Shown here piece by piece: positions 6,941-10,627 of a stretch of DNA of 10,627 bases (position 1 is its first letter; each line of letters starts with the position of its first letter). Source of the stretch: DATJUF01 sp035524095 (lineage in GTDB: Bacteria; Desulfobacterota; Binatia; Binatales; Binataceae); contig DATKPK010000062.1 of the NCBI GenBank assembly GCA_035524095.1, positions 1-10,627 on the forward strand, read 5' to 3'. The notes beneath the pieces were generated by a model. That model searched no databases, was not told where the DNA came from, and was given only the letters and a program-made list of their open reading frames with translations. The translations under genes and the position numbers were made by a program.

Positions 6941-7513
6941 TTAGAACAAGCCGTTTGGGACGACGGCGATGATATTACTGCCAAGAGTCGTGTCCGGCGC
7001 GGTGTTTTGCACGATTGAAACGGCGCGCTGCTTGTCAGCGTCGCTGTTCACAGTGCCATTGAGGAAGACCTGATTGCCGATAACCGTCGCGGTCACCGAG
7101 CCGAGACCGTTGTTGAGCAGCATCTGATTGATACGAAGCTGCGTTTTCTTCCAATCGAATGAAGTTGTCGTCAGCGCGTTAATCACGCGGGTGACGCCCT
7201 GCACGCTACTCGCAATTTGGGCGGCAGCGTCGAAAGCTTTGCGGTCGAAGACATTGCCCTCAAGGATTACGGTACCGGGCTGAGTGACGGTGACACTAAC
7301 GTTTTTGAAGCGCGGATCGCCGCCGAGCGCCTCCTGCACTCGCGTTTGCATGACCCATCGAGGAGATCCTGATGGCGGTTGGGCGAAGCTCGAAAGCGGA
7401 CTCAGCAACAAGCCGGAAATCAGGATGACTGCTAGTACCATTGCGGAAACGATCAGCCAGTTTGAGCGAGTAGCGAAGGGCCGGAATTCGGGATCAAAGT
7501 TGCGGTTAACCAT
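6941..7513 (-). CDS. Exported protein with two BON domains
   Basis: A 190-residue protein with a long N-terminal hydrophobic segment (19-40) followed by SSFAQ, fitting either a signal peptide cleaved after Ala44 or a membrane anchor. Two BON (bacterial OsmY and nodulation) domains follow, about 52-115 (VQEALGGDPRFKNVSVTV, GTVILEGNVFDRKAFDAAAQ, VQGVTRVINAL) and about 122-187 (RINQMLLNNGLGSVTATV, NQVFLNGTVNSDADKQRAVS, LGSNIIAVVP). BON domains bind phospholipid or glycan surfaces, and OsmY-like proteins act in envelope stress and outer-membrane protein folding. The site of action is therefore the periplasm or outer membrane. No strong Shine-Dalgarno is seen before the ATG. It converges on the outer-membrane factor gene across 48 bp, in which I see no clear terminator. 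Confidence 0.88.
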   Translation of the reverse strand: MVNRNFDPEFRPFATRSNWLIVSAMVLAVILISGLLLSPLSSFAQPPSGSPRWVMQTRVQEALGGDPRFKNVSVTVTQPGTVILEGNVFDRKAFDAAAQIASSVQGVTRVINALTTTSFDWKKTQLRINQMLLNNGLGSVTATVIGNQVFLNGTVNSDADKQRAVSIVQNTAPDTTLGSNIIAVVPNGLF

Positions 7514-7730
7514 CGGAAGTTAGTCTCAGATGTAGGTTAAGAGGTATTAAGCTGCCGTCGAGAATACCACGGAGACACATCACTATCAGCAGATGATCCG
7601 CGCCGGTAACCGAATCTCCGTTCTGGTCGTCCTTTATTTCAAGGGCTGTGAAGGCTCGGGTCGCTGGATAGGCGGTTCGGAACCCCCGCGCAAAGACGGC
7701 GCGGCGCAGCAGATAGCCAGGAGGTATTGA
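7514..7730. other. Divergent intergenic region between BON and GPM-repeat genes
   Basis: These 217 bp separate two divergent genes and should carry both promoters. I cannot assign either one with confidence. A strong ribosome binding site AGGAGGT (7719-7725) precedes the ATG at 7731. A 45-codon open frame (ATG 7593 to TGA 7728-7730) abuts the next gene but lacks a Shine-Dalgarno and a recognisable product, so I do not call it. Confidence 0.5.
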
Positions 7731-8192
7731 ATGGCTGATGAAGGCATGACCGCCGATAGTCCGGCGAGCGTCGAGACGCTGCAGCGGCGGCTCGACCGAA
7801 TCGAGCAGGAGTATATGCGCGAGAACCGGTGGTGGCGCGGTGGGTTGATCGCCGCGCTGGTGCTGCTCGCACTCGTAATTTTAATTGGCGGATTCCATCA
7901 CCGCCCGCCGCCGCCACGCTTTGGCCCGATAGCGATGCAGGGTCCAATGGGAATGGCTGGTCCGATGGGCATGCAGGGACCGATGGGTTATCGAGGGTAT
8001 CCCGGATATTGGCCGCCGCCCCCACCCCCGCCGTGGGCATACAGTTATGGTCCGGCGTACGGTTTTGGCCCCGGGTTCGGATGCGATCGTCATGGTTGGG
8101 GCTGCCGGGGCGACCGCGGTCCCGGAGGCTCTGATGGTCCCGGCGCTGGCGCAGCTGGGCCCCCGCCGCCAGCGGGGTCGTCGAATGGTTGA
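7731..8192 (+). CDS. Single-pass membrane protein with GPM repeats and Pro/Gly-rich tail
   Basis: A 153-residue protein that I do not recognise. Residues 1-36 are charged and helical (ETLQRRLDRIEQEYMRENRW, a short coiled-coil candidate). Residues 38-54 (GLIAALVLLALVILIGG) form one transmembrane segment with a basic flank on the N-terminal side, so the N-terminus is probably cytoplasmic and the tail external. The tail starts with HHRPPPPRF, then collagen-like repeats around QGPMGMAGPMGMQGPMG (70-86), Tyr/Gly/Pro-rich stretches with seven consecutive prolines (95-101), a pair of cysteines (Cys118, Cys125) in a Gly-rich segment, and a low-complexity end. AGGAGGT five bases before the ATG is the strongest ribosome binding site in the window. 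An intrinsic terminator begins 14 bp after the stop. A surface or structural role is only a guess. Confidence 0.75.
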   Translation: MADEGMTADSPASVETLQRRLDRIEQEYMRENRWWRGGLIAALVLLALVILIGGFHHRPPPPRFGPIAMQGPMGMAGPMGMQGPMGYRGYPGYWPPPPPPPWAYSYGPAYGFGPGFGCDRHGWGCRGDRGPGGSDGPGAGAAGPPPPAGSSNG

Positions 8193-8205
8193 GGTGTGGT
8201 GAGGT

Positions 8206-8247
8206 GGCGGTCCGGTGATCAGACTGATTTGCCGGGCCGCCTTTTTT
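8206..8247 (+). terminator. Intrinsic terminator of the GPM-repeat gene
   Basis: A 10-bp stem, GGCGGTCCGG (8206-8215) with CCGGGCCGCC (8232-8241), contains one U-G pair. It is capped by an inner ATCA/TGAT pairing and followed by six T (8242-8247). Confidence 0.9.
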
Positions 8248-8248
8248 C

Positions 8249-8294
8249 AAAAAACTCGGCGCGAAATCTTCTTCAAGATGCGGCGCCGAGTTTT
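8249..8294 (-). terminator. Intrinsic terminator of the carboxypeptidase/Arg-rich unit
   Basis: A perfect 12-bp inverted repeat, AAAACTCGGCGC (8251-8262) and GCGCCGAGTTTT (8283-8294), has an inner ATCTT/AAGAT stem. On the minus strand it ends in six T (complement of 8249-8254). It lies 40 bp past the stop of the arginine-rich gene and directly abuts the plus-strand terminator. It could also act weakly on the plus strand (four T). Confidence 0.9.
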
Positions 8295-8334
8295 GTCGAT
8301 TGAGAGTGAAAGCAGAGTGTCGGCAGCGTGAGGA

Positions 8335-8463
8335 TTACGAGGCGCGGCGGGTGCGCGTTCGGCGCATCTTGCGCACTCGTGATTTCACTTGAATCGGGTT
8401 ACGGCGGCGCTTGCGAGCGAGCCTGCGGTTATGACGATTACGTTCGCGGGATGCGTGGGTCAT
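8335..8463 (-). CDS. Arginine-rich 42-residue protein, coupled to the carboxypeptidase
   Basis: ATG at 8463-8461 overlaps the carboxypeptidase stop TGA (8462-8460) as ATGA, and the frame ends at TAA 8337-8335. AGGAGA (8473-8468) lies four bases before the ATG, inside the preceding gene. The product begins MTHASRERNRHNRRLARKRR and ends RKMRRTRTRRAS. It has 16 Arg, 3 Lys and 2 His against a single Glu, with no hydrophobic segment. Such composition is typical of small ribosomal or nucleic-acid-binding proteins (compare bTHX, bL34 and COX24-like proteins), but I cannot match it to any of them. Ribosome binding site, overlap and a dedicated terminator 40 bp downstream argue that it is translated. 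A structural RNA or chance frame is less likely. Function unknown. Confidence 0.65.
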   Translation of the reverse strand: MTHASRERNRHNRRLARKRRRNPIQVKSRVRKMRRTRTRRAS

Positions 8464-9698
8464 CGGGTCTCCTGTAGCGGACGATCCGCTATCGTATAGT
8501 TATCGGTCCGGGCTGCAGCGTCATTGCCTGGCGGGTCCGAAGCGACGGACGGCAAGGTCGTGGGCAGCGGCGAAATGGCGTCAGAACGTGCGAGTACATC
8601 GCCGCCTTCCATGACGGTCACTTGGCCTAGCGGCGTGCCGGGCGGTACGGGACGAGAAATTGTCGGTGGAATGTTATAGGCAAGCTTGAGGCCCGCCACT
8701 TCGTCTTTGCGGAGGACCAGCGCAATATCATTCTGCGCGATCGGTTGGATTGTCTCGCCCTGTGCTACCTGCACGTGAACCGGCAACGGCTCGCCGCGCT
8801 TAAGCAGTTCGACCTTTGTAAAGTTCTCGAAGCCCCAGTTGAGAAGTGTGGCGCTCTGCGAGAATCGCGCCCAGTTGGAAGGTGTGCCGAGGACAACAGA
8901 AATCAACCGCATGTCACCGCGCTTGGCGGTGGCTGTCAGATTGAAACCTGCCTGCATCGTGAATCCGGTTTTGAGGCCGTCGCAGCCGTCGAGATGGCCT
9001 ACGAGGTGATTGGTGTTATGCAGAATTGCGACGCCACCGTCGAACATCGCCGTTTCCATCCCGGACCACGCGAGCAGGTTGGTAGTATGGATGATCGCGC
9101 GCGCCAGAGTTGCGAGGTCTAGCGCATCAGTCACGTCGACGTCATGACCCGGAGTCGGCGGCAGGCCGTCGATCGTTTCGTAATGGGTGCTAGTCATGCC
9201 GAGGCTCGCGGCCTTCGCATTCATCATGCGAACGCAGCCGTCATAAGAGCCGCCAACCGTCTCAGCTACCGCGACCGCAGCGTCATTAGCGGAACGAATC
9301 AGAGCTGCCTTCATCAATTCGCCGAGCGGATAGACTTGGCCTTCGCGGAGCCCCAAGCGCGAGCCACCGGTAGTGGCTGACCTGAACGAAACTCTTACTG
9401 GCGTATTGTAAGAGAAACGACCAGCCTGAATTTGATCTTCGGCCACCAGCAACAGCATCATTTTGGCCATCGAAGCGGGAGGCCAGGCGAGCGTTGGATT
9501 TTCTGAATATAGAACCCGGCCAGTATCGGCGTCTTCGACCAACGCAGCATGGCGCGGAGTTACGACAACATAATGAGTCGTCGAGTGCCGGTGATAATGG
9601 CGGTAATGGTAAGACTTAACCGCCAGAGCTCGCGGTGCAAACGTCGCGATTATGCTGCCCGCAAGCAAAAGAATGCCGAATCGATTGAACTTTACCAT
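8460..9698 (-). CDS. D-alanyl-D-alanine carboxypeptidase, peptidase S11 (PBP5/6 type)
   Basis: A 412-residue penicillin-binding protein that should remove the terminal D-Ala from peptidoglycan stem pentapeptides in the periplasm. The signal peptide is residues 1-26 (MVKFNRFGILLLAGSIIATF...ALA). The S11 active-site motifs are all present: SMAK (Ser76 nucleophile, Lys79), SAN (Ser136, Asn138) and KTG (243-245). Residues about 295-375 form the C-terminal beta domain of PBP5-type enzymes. No terminal amphipathic membrane anchor is evident; the tail is Pro/Asp/Ala-rich and ends LQETR. A His/Tyr-rich stretch just after the signal (SYHYRHYHRHSTTHY) is unusual. The start is the ATG at 9698, with GAGGGGGAG directly before it; the frame is open upstream to 9824 but those residues are not signal-like. 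It lies 103 bp after the TPR gene and overlaps the arginine-rich gene by 4 bp. Confidence 0.93.
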   Translation of the reverse strand: MVKFNRFGILLLAGSIIATFAPRALAVKSYHYRHYHRHSTTHYVVVTPRHAALVEDADTGRVLYSENPTLAWPPASMAKMMLLLVAEDQIQAGRFSYNTPVRVSFRSATTGGSRLGLREGQVYPLGELMKAALIRSANDAAVAVAETVGGSYDGCVRMMNAKAASLGMTSTHYETIDGLPPTPGHDVDVTDALDLATLARAIIHTTNLLAWSGMETAMFDGGVAILHNTNHLVGHLDGCDGLKTGFTMQAGFNLTATAKRGDMRLISVVLGTPSNWARFSQSATLLNWGFENFTKVELLKRGEPLPVHVQVAQGETIQPIAQNDIALVLRKDEVAGLKLAYNIPPTISRPVPPGTPLGQVTVMEGGDVLARSDAISPLPTTLPSVASDPPGNDAAARTDNYTIADRPLQETR

Positions 9699-9750
9699 CT
9701 CCCCCTCAACCACCCTTCCTCTCGTGAATCTTGCCAGCGGACCTGCAGGG

Positions 9751-9793
9751 GTTCCCATCTTTCTCCGACGACGGCCTTTCGCTCGATGGGAAC
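9751..9793 (-). repeat. Inverted repeat between the TPR and carboxypeptidase genes
   Basis: GTTCCCATC (9751-9759) and GATGGGAAC (9785-9793) form a perfect 9-bp stem around a 25-base loop. It lies in the 103-bp gap within the probable transcript. No T-run follows on either strand, so it is not a standard terminator. An mRNA processing or stability element, or a protein site, is possible. Confidence 0.5.
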
Positions 9794-9801
9794 AGGGCCC
9801 T

Positions 9802-10506
9802 TCACTGCGAGTGGCTAAGGCCACTCAGCTCTTTCGTGCGCTTGAGACGTCCCTGCTCTAGGCCCCGCAGCAGTTCCAGATTTGCGTGCGCCGGCGAATA
9901 TTGCGGATCGGCCGTTAGCAGGTCGGTCCACTCCTCGCGCGCACGCCGGTAATTACCTTCCTCGGCATAGATTACCCCTAGCTGGTTGCGCGCGTCGAGT
10001 TGATCGGGATCGAGCCGCAAAGAAAGCAGCATCTCCTGCTCAGCCGGTTGGTACAATCCGAGCCGCTCGTCGAGCAGACCCAAGTTGAAATGCGTCTCGG
10101 GACGATAAGGACCGAGCAAGGTCGCGAGCCGCATCAAATCGACCGCGGAGCCAACTCGGCCGTCATCCGCGTACAGCAGGCCAAGGTTCAAGAAGAGCTG
10201 CCAATCATTCAGGCCCAACGCGATAGCCTTCTGGTATTGATCGAGCTCATCGTGGTGGTCGCCGATCGCACCATAGGCAAATCCCAAGTGGTAATGAGCG
10301 AGAGCATTGCCAGGATCGCGCTGGATAACTTCCCGATGACGCCGGATAGCATCGGGATAATCTTCCATTCCGAGATAGTAGTCAGCGAGCGGGTCGCAGA
10401 CAGCCTGATCGGCGTCGGAGTTACTGGCGTGCGCGGCGATAGGTCGCTGGTTGGTCACAGCGAGAAAGACAGCCAGAAACAAAGCCAACCCGCGGTTTGT
10501 AAACAA
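9802..10506 (-). CDS. Exported tetratricopeptide repeat protein
   Basis: A 234-residue protein with an N-terminal signal (about 1-26, LALFLAVFLAVTNQ then IAAHA). About five TPR units follow (roughly 37-66, 70-99, 103-133, 137-167, 171-201), with conserved patterns such as ADYYLGMEDYPDAIRRHREV, AHYHLGFAYGAIGD, LFLNLGLLYADDGR, THFNLGLLDERLGLY and ARNQLGVIYAEEGNYRRAREEW. TPR arrays are protein-docking scaffolds; this one would sit in the periplasm. No ATG or GTG is available in frame; TTG at 10506 gives the best signal peptide, with a weak purine stretch upstream. The carboxypeptidase follows on the same strand 103 bp later, so a shared role in envelope or peptidoglycan assembly is plausible but unproven. 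Confidence 0.85.
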   Translation of the reverse strand: MFTNRGLALFLAVFLAVTNQRPIAAHASNSDADQAVCDPLADYYLGMEDYPDAIRRHREVIQRDPGNALAHYHLGFAYGAIGDHHDELDQYQKAIALGLNDWQLFLNLGLLYADDGRVGSAVDLMRLATLLGPYRPETHFNLGLLDERLGLYQPAEQEMLLSLRLDPDQLDARNQLGVIYAEEGNYRRAREEWTDLLTADPQYSPAHANLELLRGLEQGRLKRTKELSGLSHSQ

Positions 10507-10582
10507 AGCTTGGTTTTTCCGCGCACATAGCGGAGATACGCAGACTCTTATGATGCTACAGGAATGAGGAAGATCGGTACAG

Positions 10583-10627
10583 GTGATAACGTCCCAGATA
10601 GAAAAGGCGCGCGACGCAGATGCGTCG
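10583..10627 (+). CDS. Possible start of a plus-strand gene, cut by the window edge
   Basis: GTG at 10583 opens MITSQIEKARDADAS, a plausible amphipathic N-terminus, and stays open to the end of the window. GAGGAAG lies upstream at 10566-10572, rather far, and a TATGAT hexamer (10549-10554) could be a -10 element. An alternative ATG at 10564 in another frame is also open, but its product is atypically basic. With 15 codons visible this is tentative. Confidence 0.3.
   Translation, partial: MITSQIEKARDADAS

Noticed and set aside
7593..7730. 45-codon open frame (ATG 7593 to TGA 7730) directly abutting the GPM-repeat gene
   Set aside because: It has no Shine-Dalgarno, an unremarkable composition and no recognisable product; a chance frame in a GC-rich region is more likely.
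10506..10528. ATG at 10528 (minus strand) as the TPR protein start
   Set aside because: It is in a different frame from the TPR protein and its own product is not signal-like, so TTG 10506 was kept.
10612..10627. Inverted repeat CGACGCA/TGCGTCG at the right edge
   Set aside because: The two-base loop is too tight for a hairpin, and it lies in what may be coding sequence; not enough context.

Overview
The window looks like chromosomal DNA of a GC-rich Gram-negative bacterium. The signs are a TolC-type outer-membrane factor with a probable lipobox, a two-BON-domain export-signal protein, a penicillin-binding D,D-carboxypeptidase and Rhs/YD-repeat remnants. The style of the Rhs core and the gene mix would fit an uncultured soil or sediment lineage (Binatota or deltaproteobacteria-like), but that placement is a guess. 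I saw no rRNA, tRNA, CRISPR array, transposase or integrase.

Left end (1-1910) is a decayed Rhs polymorphic-toxin locus. It holds the 3' end of an Rhs core (copy A), a C-terminal toxin tip ending in an HIHVGP..HIPV motif, an overlapping probable immunity gene, and then a second core fragment (copy B) that stops abruptly at 1910. Every piece is damaged. Copy A has a 46-bp deletion and an A-run indel, the toxin has an in-frame TAA, the immunity gene has a frameshift near its start, and copy B has at least three indels. The two cores form direct repeats 1673 bp apart that flank the toxin-immunity pair. All other long genes in the window are intact, so the damage is confined to this locus.

Middle (1941-6892): a crotonase-family gene on the minus strand diverges from a small excisionase-type helix-turn-helix gene. 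Three genes follow on the plus strand: a family 2 glycosyltransferase with a TPR-like tail, a PAPS-dependent sulfotransferase, and a lipoprotein-type TolC family outer-membrane factor. The glycosyltransferase and sulfotransferase could together decorate a surface glycan. The outer-membrane factor has no adjacent pump or adaptor genes.

Right end (6941-10627): a minus-strand BON-domain protein converges on the outer-membrane factor gene. A plus-strand membrane protein with GPM repeats and a Pro/Gly-rich tail follows. A minus-strand group reads, in transcription order, TPR protein, D-Ala-D-Ala carboxypeptidase, then a 42-residue arginine-rich protein whose ATG overlaps the carboxypeptidase stop (ATGA). 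The convergent units are separated by two back-to-back intrinsic terminators (8206-8294). A further plus-strand gene may begin at the right edge.

The most noteworthy points are the coupled arginine-rich micro-gene and the degraded toxin-immunity cassette framed by repeated Rhs core segments.
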